From JACOUT01 sp964580865 (GTDB lineage Bacteria; Myxococcota; UBA727; VGSZ01), in assembly GCA_964580865.1 (NCBI GenBank), contig CAZONM010000001.1, positions 1 to 64,000 of the forward strand: 64,000 nt of DNA. Direction: 5' to 3'. Numbering within the stretch: position 1 is the first letter of the stretch; each line of letters begins with the position of its first letter. The position numbers were made by a program, and so were the translations under genes. This document shows, piece by piece, positions 42,719 to 51,065 of the stretch. Under the pieces are notes generated by a model. That model was not told the DNA's origin and ran no database searches. It saw nothing but the letters and a program-made list of their open reading frames with translations.

Positions 42719-43312
42719 ATGCCCGTCACCATCCACCCCTCCGCCATCGTCGACGCGGGCGCCGTGCTCGGCGACGGCTGTCGCGTCTGGCACTTCGTCC
42801 ACATCAGCGGCGGAGCGCGTATCGGCGCGCGCTGCTCGTTCGGGCAGAACGTCTATGTCGGGAACGACGTGGTCATCGGCGACAACGTCAAGATCCAGAA
42901 CAACGTCTCGGTCTACGACGCGGTCACGCTCGAGGACGACGTGTTCTGCGGTCCGAGCATGGTGTTCACCAACGTCATGAACCCGCGCTCGGCCGTGGTG
43001 CGCAAGAACGAATACCGGCGCACGTTGGTGAAGCGCGGCGCCACGCTCGGTGCCAACTGCACCGTCGTGTGCGGCCACACCGTGGGCGCACACGCGTTCG
43101 TGGGCGCGGGTGCGGTGGTGTGCCACGACGTGCCCGACTTTGCGTTGGTCATGGGCGTGCCGGCGCGCCAGGTCGGGTGGATGAGCCGATTCGGCGAGCG
43201 GCTGCGCTTCCCCGCCGGTGGCGGCGAGGCGGTGTGCCCTGCCACTGGCGATCGGTATCGCCTGGTCGACGGCGCGGTCGCGCTGGTCGAGGAAGCGGGC
43301 CCTCGGCCATGA
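42719..43312 (+). CDS. wbpD: UDP-2-acetamido-3-amino-uronate N-acetyltransferase
   Basis: A 197-residue left-handed beta-helix acetyltransferase with hexapeptide repeats (VDAGAVLGDGCRVWHFVHISGGARIGARCSFGQNVYVGNDVVIGDNVKIQNNVSVYDAV) and the typical EYRRTLVKRGATLGANCTVVCGHTVGAHAF. WbpD/WlbB uses acetyl-CoA to acetylate the 3-amino group formed by WbpE. Two bases from wbpB and overlapping wbpE by 4 bases. Confidence 0.93.
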   Translation: MPVTIHPSAIVDAGAVLGDGCRVWHFVHISGGARIGARCSFGQNVYVGNDVVIGDNVKIQNNVSVYDAVTLEDDVFCGPSMVFTNVMNPRSAVVRKNEYRRTLVKRGATLGANCTVVCGHTVGAHAFVGAGAVVCHDVPDFALVMGVPARQVGWMSRFGERLRFPAGGGEAVCPATGDRYRLVDGAVALVEEAGPRP

Positions 43313-44427
43313 GCAGCACGACGACGCTCGAGTTCATCGATCTCAGGTCGCAGTACGCCGCTCTGCGCGACACCATCAACGCGCGCATCCAGCGCGTGCT
43401 CGATCACGGGCAGTTCATCCTCGGCCCCGAGGTCAAGGAGCTCGAGGAGAAGCTGGCGGCGCTGACCGGCGCGCGTCATTGCGTCACCGTGGCGAGCGGC
43501 ACCGAGGCGATCCTCATCTCGCTGATGGCGCTGGGGCTCAAGCCCGGTGACGAGGTCATCACCACGCCCTTCACGTTCGCCGCCACGGCCGAGATGATCG
43601 TGTTGCTCGGTGGTCGCCCGGTGTTCGTCGACGTCGAGGACGACACCTGCAACCTCGACGCCCGGCAGGTGGAAACCGCCGTCACCTCGCGCACGCGCGC
43701 CATCATGCCGGTGTCGCTGTATGGGCAGTGCGCCGACATGGCGGAGCTGAACGCCATCGCGGCGCGACACGGCCTGCCGGTCATCGAGGACGCGGCCCAG
43801 AGCTTCGGCGCCACGTATCGAGGCACGAAGAGCTGCAACCTCTCCACGCTCGGTTGCACCAGCTTCTTTCCGTCGAAGCCGCTGGGCTGCTACGGCGACG
43901 GCGGCGCCGTGTTCACGAGTGACGACGCGTTGGCGCAGGCCGTACGAGAGCTGCGCGTGCACGGACAGAGCCAGAGGTACACCCACACGCGCGTGGGCGT
44001 GGGTGGTCGCATGGACACGCTGCAGTGCGCGGTGGTGCTCGGCAAGCTCGAGCGGTTCTCCTGGGAGCTCGAGCGGCGGCGCGCCCTCGGCGACCGCTAT
44101 CGCGCTCGGCTCCGCGAGCTCGGCGTGGCGGCCACGCCGATTGCGGTGCGCGCCGACCGTGACTGCGTGTGGGCGCAGATGACGGTGCTCGTCGACGAGC
44201 GCGATCGCGTGCAGGGGCGGCTCAAGGAGCTCGGCGTGCCCACGGCCGTCCACTACCCCAAGGTGCTCCATCACCAGCCCGCCTACGCCGGCCTGGCGCC
44301 GCCCACCGCATGTCCGAACGCCGCGCACGCCGCGTCCCGCGTGATGAGCCTGCCCATGAGCGCCGATCTGACCGATGCGCAGCTCGAGCGTGTGGTGACG
44401 TCGCTGGCGCAGGCGACGCAGCGCTGA
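43309..44427 (+). CDS. wbpE: UDP-2-acetamido-3-oxo-uronate aminotransferase
   Basis: A DegT/DnrJ/EryC1-type PLP aminotransferase of 372 residues. VASGTEAILISLMALGL, VITTPFTFAATAEMI, Asp161/Gln164 in EDAAQSFGA, and the PLP-binding Lys190 in SFFPSKPLGCYGDGG are intact, and PTAVHYPKVLHHQPAY closes the active site. WbpE/WlbC adds an amino group to C3 of the keto-sugar from WbpB. ATG overlaps the wbpD stop. This is the last gene before the IS66 fossil. Confidence 0.94.
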   Translation: MSSTTTLEFIDLRSQYAALRDTINARIQRVLDHGQFILGPEVKELEEKLAALTGARHCVTVASGTEAILISLMALGLKPGDEVITTPFTFAATAEMIVLLGGRPVFVDVEDDTCNLDARQVETAVTSRTRAIMPVSLYGQCADMAELNAIAARHGLPVIEDAAQSFGATYRGTKSCNLSTLGCTSFFPSKPLGCYGDGGAVFTSDDALAQAVRELRVHGQSQRYTHTRVGVGGRMDTLQCAVVLGKLERFSWELERRRALGDRYRARLRELGVAATPIAVRADRDCVWAQMTVLVDERDRVQGRLKELGVPTAVHYPKVLHHQPAYAGLAPPTACPNAAHAASRVMSLPMSADLTDAQLERVVTSLAQATQR

Positions 44428-44481
44428 CTCACGAGGCTTCCGAGGAACCGTTGGCACGACACACCGCGCGCTGCGGAATCG

Positions 44482-44507
44482 ATCGTACATGTAGAATCAT
44501 CGTACAT
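44482..44507. repeat. 9-bp direct repeat at the edge of the IS66 fossil
   Basis: ATCGTACAT occurs twice (44482-44490 and 44499-44507) with 8 bases between, just before the remains of the IS66 transposase. It may be incidental or mark a boundary; the second copy is not found at the far side of the fossil. Confidence 0.35.
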
Positions 44508-44519
44508 CCTCGCCGCGTC

Positions 44520-45360
44520 GGTCCTCACAGCCGAGCAGACCCGTGGCCGAGCAAGTTGGTCGACGCGTCCACCCACTCGCCCAGCGTCGAGCACGCGACC
44601 CGGAAGCCTCGCGCTTGAAGATGCCCTCCTGCCGGTGCAGCGGGATGTTGTCGCAGAACTTCACCACCAGCACGAGCGCCAGGAACCCGGGCTCCACCAT
44701 CGACTTCGAAATCGTGCGCTCCGGCATGTCGGCGATGAAGACGCGGGTGGCGGCACCAAGCAGCGGCGGCAGCGACGTCGGCGATTGCGCCGGCTGCGAC
44801 GGCGCCGCGTCCGCCCGCGCAGGTTCCGGCGCTGTGTACTCCTCGCGCACCAGCTCGATCCTCACCTTCGACGCCGTGATCCGCTCGATGAGCTGCGTCT
44901 TCTCTTCGCCGATCTTGACGAGCCGCTCACCACCGGGCGCGAGCCGCTCTGGGGGGACGAGCACGAACCGACGAGGTGGCAGATCCTCGAGCGCGAGCTT
45001 GCGCCGGCCGCGCGGCGACGGCTCCTTGTTCGTGCTCGCCGACCGCCCCGCCTTCGCACCGGCGATCGCCTTGGCGGCCTGGTCAGCCGCCCGCTGCGCC
45101 TCGTCGAGCGCGCCCACGTCGCCGGCCCGCATGCTGCCGATCGTCGCCAAGAACTCGAACAGCGGCAGTTACGCTTCCTCGTGCCGCACCCGCTCGGCCT
45201 TCTGCCCGAACGCCAGGCGCTACAACAGCTCGTGCTCCAACAGGAGCTTGTCGTACGCCGTGCATCAGTGCGTCGAGCATCGCCACGGTCTCGAGGTGGC
45301 GGGCACGCAGTGTGTTGACGTCGGCGGGCTCCTCGTTCACGTCGTCATCTATCGACTCCC
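44520..45360 (-). pseudogene. IS66 transposase TnpC remnant
   Basis: Read from right to left: RARHLETVAMLDALM, then after a shift LEHELL-stop-RLAFGQKAERVRHEEA-stop-LPLFEFLATIGS, the acidic/basic zinc-finger-like region GGERLVKIGEEKTQLIERI, VVKFCDNIPLHRQEGIFKREA, and in another frame RSTLGEWVDAS. These are the leucine zipper and N-terminal segments of IS66 TnpC. In-frame stops are at 45171 and 45222, and the DDE catalytic domain is absent. Confidence 0.75.
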
Positions 45361-45546
45361 CGAGGAGGTTGGGGAGGAAATCGGCACGCGCGTACGCTGT
45401 TGGCGAGGGCGTTGACCGCGCGCTCGGTGGCCACGTCCTGCTTTGTTCGCACGGCGACGGCGCCCACCAGGCACCAAGCCGTCCATTGAGCAGGGCATGT
45501 CGATGGGTTCGAGCGCAGCCAGGGTCCGTCGTCCGCTGGGGACCAT
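45349..45546 (-). pseudogene. IS66 TnpB (Orf2) remnant
   Basis: In one frame ALEPIDMPCSMDGLV and in the next VGAVAVRTKQDVATERAVNAL follow each other; joined they recall the IS66 TnpB start (ALEPVDMR.SFDGL) and its continuation. At least one frameshift separates them. The rest of the TnpB sequence, including the typical VLWWDRDG-like end, is not recognisable. Confidence 0.55.
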
Positions 45547-45639
45547 ACGCGCTCCAAGGCTGCGAAAACGCGGATGAGCTCGGCATCGATGAACGCGGGC
45601 GGCACTCGCACGACGCGTCCGTTGGCGAGCGCGACTTGA

Positions 45640-45897
45640 TGCGCTCGCGCTCCAGGTGGCCGGTGACAGCCGCCACTACCTCGACGAAGGTCCCTTCCAC
45701 TTCAAGAGTGCGGCCGACCCCGAGCGCGATCTCGGCGACCCGAGGAACCATCGCCACCAGGCGAGCGTCGCCGGCTTCACGCGCCCGCACGCCGCGAACG
45801 CGTCCCGCGACGGGCCGCTCCTCGAACACCGCGCCCCTCGGCGCGCCACACGTCGCTGGACTCCCTCGCCATGCGTCACCTCCGCGCGCGCCACCAC
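45640..45897 (-). pseudogene. IS66 TnpA (Orf1) remnant
   Basis: One frame reads SRDAFAACGRVKPATLAWWRWFLG, the helix-turn-helix of IS66 TnpA-type proteins, then a second frame gives VAMVPRVAEIALGVGRTLEVEGTFVEVVAAV, the C-terminal strand-helix of the same protein. The switch of frame shows at least one indel. Not functional. Confidence 0.6.
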
Positions 45898-46225
45898 GCG
45901 GCGCGGCGGCGCGGGTCACTACGTGGTTGTCGGTTGTAGACGGGCACGCGCACGACTCCGGCGAGGCCAGGCGTGACGACCAGTACTGCCGCTCCCCACG
46001 GTGGGCACGGATCGTCAGCTGCGGGCCGACCGGAGCGGCGAAGATCATGCGACCAGCTCTACCGCCCCGCACGCGATCAGTTCACCCACCCGTTGACATC
46101 CCGCTGAGCGCGACAGCCTCCCAGCGCTTCGCGAAGGCGCCTCCACTGGACATCGACGCCGTCGATGATATCGACGAACCCGGCTGCTGGGATGGCCAGC
46201 GATGCCTGGCTGGAGGTCGCCTCCC
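45898..46225. other. Gene-free stretch between the IS66 fossil and the amidotransferase gene
   Basis: About 330 bases in which I find no coherent gene. A TTGACA at 46093-46098 lacks a good -10 at the right distance. The stretch is the transition from high-GC to lower-GC DNA, with the ribosome binding site TGGAGG of the next gene near its end. Confidence 0.4.
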
Positions 46226-47395
46226 ATGATCAAGCGTGATGTTGTCCGACAGTACAACCTTCCCCTCGAGGTCAAGTACTGCAAGAAGTGCACGGTAAGC
46301 AACCAGAGACCACGCATCACCTTCGACGGCGACGGCGTCTGCTCAGCATGTCGGTTCGCGGACTTCAAGCGTCAACAAATCGATTGGGCCGAACGCGAAC
46401 GTGAGCTGGTCGACCTCTGCAACCGGCATCGGCGCGGCAACGGAGACTATGACGTTATCGTTCCCTGCAGCGGTGGCAAGGATGGTGGGTTTGTCGCTCA
46501 CCAACTCAAGCATAAATACAACATGAATCCGCTGACCGTGACATGGGCCCCACTCCGAGCAACGGAGATTGGACGACAGAACCTCGACGCGTTCATTGCC
46601 AGCGGGTTTGACAATGTCTTGGGAACGCCGAATGGCCGTCTCACGCGCAAGCTGACGAGGCTCTCGACGCAATACCTAGGTGATCCCTTCCAGCCGTTCA
46701 TCTATGGCCAAACCAATTTTCCGCTCCATATGGCCGTGAAGCACCACGTGCCACTCATCATGTACGGCGAGAACGGTGAGGTCGAGTACGGCGGCGATAT
46801 GAAGAATGCCTTTCGGCCAACCCGTGACATCCAAGACCACGATAGGCACTATTTCTCGGGCATGCCGCCAGAATTTTGGATTGAGCACGGCATTGGCACC
46901 GGAGACCTGAAGCCGTTCATGGCGCCGCCATACGAAGAGATTGCGGCGAACAAAACAGAGATCCACTTCCTGGGCTATTACAAGTTTTGGGATCCTCAGG
47001 AAAACTTCTATTACTGTCGCGAGCACACTGGCTTTACCCCGAACCCAGAGCGCTCCGAGGGCACCTATTCCAAGTACGCAAGCCTCGATGATCGCGTTGA
47101 TGGCTTCCATTACTTCTTGGGCTACATCAAGTTCGGGATCGGTCGCACAACCTCCGACGCCGCGCATGAGATTCGCGACGGAAAGATCGACCGCGAAGAA
47201 GGTATTGCGTTGGTCAAACGGTACGACGGTGAATTTCCGCAAAAGTACTATCCCGAGTTCCTTGAATACATCGGCCTTTCCGACGATGAGTTTCAGGAGG
47301 TCGTTGACAGTTGGCGCTCGGACCACCTTTGGCATCGTACAGCAACTGGTTGGGAGCTGCGGCATGCGGTCTGGCACGAGGCGCACCGCCAGTGA
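46226..47395 (+). CDS. wbpG: N-acetyl sugar amidotransferase, WbpG family (set 1)
   Basis: WbpG-type enzymes use ammonia made by a HisH-like glutaminase to turn an acetamido sugar into an acetamidino sugar. The 389-residue product has an N-terminal zinc ribbon (Cys19, Cys22, Cys39, Cys42), the PP-loop PCSGGKDGG (80-88) that binds ATP, then YGENGEVEYGG and a C-terminal Trp/Tyr-rich part. HisF- and HisH-like partners follow. ATG at 46226 with TGGAGG upstream. GC content is plainly lower than in the flanking genes, marking the start of an acquired island. Confidence 0.9.
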   Translation: MIKRDVVRQYNLPLEVKYCKKCTVSNQRPRITFDGDGVCSACRFADFKRQQIDWAERERELVDLCNRHRRGNGDYDVIVPCSGGKDGGFVAHQLKHKYNMNPLTVTWAPLRATEIGRQNLDAFIASGFDNVLGTPNGRLTRKLTRLSTQYLGDPFQPFIYGQTNFPLHMAVKHHVPLIMYGENGEVEYGGDMKNAFRPTRDIQDHDRHYFSGMPPEFWIEHGIGTGDLKPFMAPPYEEIAANKTEIHFLGYYKFWDPQENFYYCREHTGFTPNPERSEGTYSKYASLDDRVDGFHYFLGYIKFGIGRTTSDAAHEIRDGKIDREEGIALVKRYDGEFPQKYYPEFLEYIGLSDDEFQEVVDSWRSDHLWHRTATGWELRHAVWHEAHRQ

Positions 47396-47409
47396 GCGGA
47401 GTGCCACTC

Positions 47410-48213
47410 ATGACGTCACGGCACGCCCAGATGCTGCATCACGGCGGAGCAGGATCCCATCGGGTCCGCCTAATCCCGCGCCTCGATATCAAGGGACCCA
47501 ACCTCATCAAGGGCGTCCAGCTCGAGGGGCTGCGTGTGATAGGGAGCCCGCAGCTGTATGCATCGAGGTACTACGAGGCGGGTGCGGATGAACTCCTCTA
47601 TGTCGACGTTGTCGCGAGCCTCTACGGTCGCAATAGCCTCCACGAGATCATTCGCCGTGCGGCCGAAGATGTCTTTGTGCCGCTGACCGTGGTCGGCGGA
47701 CTACGAAGCGTCGATGACGTTCGTGATGCGCTGCGCGCCGGCGCCGACAAGGTTGGCATCAATACCGCTGCCGTGAAGCGGCCCCTGCTCATCGCTGAGG
47801 TCGCGAGGGCCTTCGGTTCGCAGTGCATGGTTCTTTCGATTGAAGCCAAGCGCATCGGACCCGGTCAATGGGAGGCCTATACCGACAACGGTCGTGAGCG
47901 AAGCGGCCTGGATGTCGTGGCATGGGCCCGTCGTGGCGTTGAGCTTGGAGCGGGCGAGATCGTATTGACGTCTGTTGACCGAGAAGGTGGTCGCCAGGGC
48001 TACGAGTTGGAGTTGATCTCGGCCGTTGCTTCTGCGGTAGATGTTCCAGTGATCGCAAGCGGTGGGATGGGCAAACCGATGGACCTCGTTGACGCAGTGG
48101 CGGCGGGAGCGAGTGCTGTAGCAATGGCCGATATCCTCCATTACGAACGCGCCACACTCTCTCAACTCCGTGAGGCGGCGCGTGGGGCTGGGATTGAAGT
48201 AAGGCATCCATGA
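47410..48213 (+). CDS. HisF-like cyclase subunit for sugar amidation (set 1)
   Basis: A 267-residue TIM-barrel homologous to imidazole glycerol phosphate synthase HisF, starting RLIPRLDIKGPNLIKGVQLEG, with VVGGLRSVDDVRDALRAGADKV, VLSIEAKR, and VIASGGMGKPMDL. In O-antigen loci HisF2 works with HisH2 and WbpG rather than in histidine synthesis. The first barrel Asp (LDIK) is kept. The GTG at 47392 overlapping the previous stop is another possible start; ATG 47410 has GGAG at 9 bases. Overlaps hisH-like gene (ATGA). Confidence 0.88.
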   Translation: MTSRHAQMLHHGGAGSHRVRLIPRLDIKGPNLIKGVQLEGLRVIGSPQLYASRYYEAGADELLYVDVVASLYGRNSLHEIIRRAAEDVFVPLTVVGGLRSVDDVRDALRAGADKVGINTAAVKRPLLIAEVARAFGSQCMVLSIEAKRIGPGQWEAYTDNGRERSGLDVVAWARRGVELGAGEIVLTSVDREGGRQGYELELISAVASAVDVPVIASGGMGKPMDLVDAVAAGASAVAMADILHYERATLSQLREAARGAGIEVRHP

Positions 48214-48842
48214 AGGCCGTCACGGTTGTCGACCATGGCAGTGGCAATCTGCTCAGCGTCGCGCGTTCGCTAGAGCGAGTCGGCGCCACGGTGACGTTCT
48301 GTTCTGATACGGCCAGTCTTCTTCGCGCGGAGCGCCTAGTCCTTCCTGGGGTCGGCGCGTTTGCGACAGGAATGCAGGGGCTATCCTCCAGAGGGCTCGT
48401 CGACGCTCTACGGTCGTATTCGGAAACCGGGCGGCCGATCCTAGGCATTTGCCTCGGCATGCAGTTGCTCGCTGATGTGAGCGAGGAGTTTGGCGCACAC
48501 GAGGGGCTACGGCTTATTCACGGGCGTGTTCAAATGATCCCGCGGCGAGACGTGGACGGTAATGCATTGCGGGTTCCGTTTGTCAACTGGGCGGAGCTGC
48601 AGCCGTCCCAATCATGGGAGTCATCGATTCTCGCCGATGTCCCAACTGGAAAGGCGTTCTATTTTGTGCACTCGTACCACCTCGTAGTCGACAATCCCGC
48701 ACACGAATTGGCCCACTACGTCTACGGTGGGCGGAAGATCGCAGCCGTTGTCCAGGCTGGCGCCGTTACCGGCTGCCAGTTTCATCCGGAGAAGAGCGGG
48801 CCGGCCGGGCACGCGCTTCTCGCGCGCTTTCTCGCCGGTTGA
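48210..48842 (+). CDS. HisH-like glutamine amidotransferase (set 1)
   Basis: A 210-residue class I glutaminase providing ammonia. Catalytic triad: Cys81 in ILGICLGMQLL, His192 and Glu194 in CQFHPEKSG. Start VVDHGSGNLLSVARSLERVG is the HisH signature. Directly overlaps the HisF-like gene, as in other WbpG-linked pairs. Lower GC than the flanks, and codon use is like that of the surrounding island genes. Confidence 0.92.
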   Translation: MKAVTVVDHGSGNLLSVARSLERVGATVTFCSDTASLLRAERLVLPGVGAFATGMQGLSSRGLVDALRSYSETGRPILGICLGMQLLADVSEEFGAHEGLRLIHGRVQMIPRRDVDGNALRVPFVNWAELQPSQSWESSILADVPTGKAFYFVHSYHLVVDNPAHELAHYVYGGRKIAAVVQAGAVTGCQFHPEKSGPAGHALLARFLAG

Positions 48843-48857
48843 CGAGGACGATCCTCC

Positions 48858-50333
48858 TTGGCGCGCCTGGGCAGCATCGACGACCTCCTATCGATCGAGG
48901 ACGATCCGGCGATCCTCGGTTTCCGTTGCCCGGCTACGGGACTACTCCTTTGGCCACTCGTTCGGGTTGCGTTCCTGCGAGAAATCCTCGGTGAGGTGTT
49001 CTACGGCGGCGCGACGGCCCCAGCGCTTTCGGGATATTCCTTACGCGCGGTCCAGTCCTTGGCGAAGGCAGCTTGGCACGATTTTCGGCATTCGCCGAAT
49101 GGTGCCGACGTTGTAGTCATGGCCTCCGGTGCGGGCCGGGTGATGCGGAGCGGCCAGTCGTACAATCGCCTTGCCGATCCATTCGTCGACGTCTTGCCAA
49201 AGGGCACGATCCTTATCGAGGATCTCTTTGGCTGGCAGTGGCCAGTGCTACGCCCAGGGTCAAGAGTGCTATTCCACACGCCGTTTCAGGTCGCCGCGAG
49301 CGTCGCCGGGCGGTGTTTGGTTCGTAGCCGTCACCGGTCGCTCGCCGATCAACTGATCGCATTCGTCGTCGATCGGGCGGGTAAGTCGCTCGGCTGGGCA
49401 CCTCGTCCGATTCGACAGGCCAGCGTTGCCAGGATGCTTGCTCACAAGATGGCGGCGCTGCCGGTTCTTCAGCATGGGTACCGACAATTGTTCGAGAGGG
49501 TCCGTCCACGGCTTCTCTTGAAGGAAGAGGCCTGCTATGGCCCGTCGGCAATGCTGATTTCGGTTGCTCGCGAGTTTGGCATAATAACGGCTGAATACCA
49601 ACACGGCGTTGTAGCGCCTGGTCACGATGCGTACAATTTCGCCCCGACGCTTTGCGCATCACCCGCCTGGAGGGCAATCCTGCCAGATTGGTTCCTCAGC
49701 TACGGGCAATGGTGGGACGACCAAATTAACGCACCGATCAAGCGGCGTGTGATTGGCAATCCGTATCGCAGTCTGTTACTAGAGGGATCCGGAACGGGGT
49801 CAATGACGTCTCGCCAGCATCGTGAGGTATTGGTACTCGGTGACGGCATTGAGACCAACGCCTATGTTGGCCTTGCTCGCGCGCTTGCGCAGGCGCTACC
49901 AACATGGCACGTCGTATTTCGGCCCCATCCACTCGAGCGGCAGCTCGTGTCGGACCGGCACCCGAATGGCATTCCTGTCGACGACGGTCGATTTTTGGAG
50001 GTCGATTTGCAGGGGGATCTCTATCGTTCCTTCAAGCGGTCGACGGTCGTCATTAGCGAGATGTCAACGGGCCTGTTCGAAGCTATGGGATTGGTACAGG
50101 TACCGCTGCTTTGGGACACACCGAAGTCGCGGTTCACCTTGCCAACTCACAGCTTTGCCTCGTTTCGTACGGTCGATGAGTGCGCGGAGATTCTACGGAA
50201 CCATGTCGGCGATGATGCTTGCCGGGACGACGCCGGCGCCATCTGGGCACCGGATTGGCAGTCAAGGTACCGCGCATTTCTCAACGACGTTCTTCAAGGC
50301 AATAATGCTCCTCTGGTCGAGAATGTTGTGTAG
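48858..50333 (+). CDS. Putative GT-B-fold glycosyl- or glycerophosphotransferase for surface carbohydrate
   Basis: A 491-residue cytoplasmic protein from a TTG start. Its second half has the plan of polysialyl/CDP-glycerol-type transferases: AEYQHGVVAPGHDAYNF (acceptor-side HG motif), LPDWFLSYGQWWDDQI, REVLVLGDGIETNAYVG, FRPHPLER and VVISEMSTGLFEAMGL. The first half resembles no family I can name. It is expected to add a sugar or polyol to the repeat unit. Part of the lower-GC island. A weak GAGGACGATCC precedes the start. Confidence 0.7.
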   Translation: MARLGSIDDLLSIEDDPAILGFRCPATGLLLWPLVRVAFLREILGEVFYGGATAPALSGYSLRAVQSLAKAAWHDFRHSPNGADVVVMASGAGRVMRSGQSYNRLADPFVDVLPKGTILIEDLFGWQWPVLRPGSRVLFHTPFQVAASVAGRCLVRSRHRSLADQLIAFVVDRAGKSLGWAPRPIRQASVARMLAHKMAALPVLQHGYRQLFERVRPRLLLKEEACYGPSAMLISVAREFGIITAEYQHGVVAPGHDAYNFAPTLCASPAWRAILPDWFLSYGQWWDDQINAPIKRRVIGNPYRSLLLEGSGTGSMTSRQHREVLVLGDGIETNAYVGLARALAQALPTWHVVFRPHPLERQLVSDRHPNGIPVDDGRFLEVDLQGDLYRSFKRSTVVISEMSTGLFEAMGLVQVPLLWDTPKSRFTLPTHSFASFRTVDECAEILRNHVGDDACRDDAGAIWAPDWQSRYRAFLNDVLQGNNAPLVENVV

Positions 50334-51065
50334 CGGGGCGCTGATGTCTGGTGGCCGATCTTTTTCGCGCGCCCGGTGTGGCCGGCGTCCAAGGGTGCTG
50401 GTGGTTCTGAGCGAGCGAATGAGGTGGCTGCGCACGAAACGGCTGGGCATGAAATGTAGTCGCTCCCGCCGTAGGCGCTGCGCTATCGCCATGCCGAAGT
50501 CGCGGCCTGGTGAAACAGGGACGAAGAGGACGGATGCAAGGGCTACATCTCTCATTCAAGACGACTCGTTCCACACGAAGTCGACGCGTCGTGGGAACGG
50601 TATTTCGGACCGATCGTTGAGCCAGCAGATACAGCAAGCTCACGCCGGCGTCGCCACGCGGCGGATCGTGCCCGGAAAGCGGATCGCTTGCATCGGCCCG
50701 TTGTGTCGTCGTGCTGGAGGTTTCCTGGCCAACGCACTTGCCACGACATCGCCGTCGCTCTGTTGGTTTGACAGTGGGCCGGTAGGGCCTTGCGCGTTAT
50801 CTGCAAGGGCGAACGGTTGCGTTGCTGCTTCGCCACCCTCGGTCTTTGCCAGGGTCCCGGCGTCGCGTCGTGGGTTCATGGAGCGAAGCACGGAGCTCGG
50901 GTGGCCTTTGATCTCACTGCAACTTGCGGCGTCCGGCTCACTCAATGCACCTGCTCGCCGCTATTGCAGGTACCAACTCTCCAGCGTTGCGCGCCACGGT
51001 CCGCATCGGGACGATATCTGGGTGGTTCTGTCCGCTTTGCCGGCGATGTCCGCCGCCTGGCGGTC
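50334..51065. pseudogene. Decayed coding region between the transferase and wzx
   Basis: About 730 bases with no intact gene. One forward frame is open for about 245 codons (from 50334 region to 51069) but gives an Arg/Ser/Cys-rich product; another frame contains KGYISHSRRLVPHEVDASWE, which looks like genuine protein but is broken by stops at both sides. The pattern suggests a gene that has been scrambled by small indels. No identity is offered. Confidence 0.4.

Larger units (their letters stand above)
44520..45897 (-). mobile_element. Decayed IS66-family element (tnpA, tnpB, tnpC remnants)
   Basis: Pieces of all three IS66 proteins lie in order on the minus strand, each broken by frameshifts or stops: TnpA HTH near 45897, TnpB near 45546, TnpC N-terminal part from 45360 to 44520. 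The catalytic two thirds of TnpC are missing. No clear terminal inverted repeats remain. It separates the wbpBDE operon from the lower-GC island and was probably involved in, or tolerated at, that junction. Confidence 0.75.

Noticed and set aside
44482..44507. Target-site duplication of the IS66 element
   Set aside because: Both copies of ATCGTACAT are on the same side of the fossil, so they do not flank it as a duplication should.
46093..46121. Promoter for the island amidotransferase gene
   Set aside because: TTGACA is followed by a GC-rich -10 region (GCCTCC) with no similarity to TATAAT.
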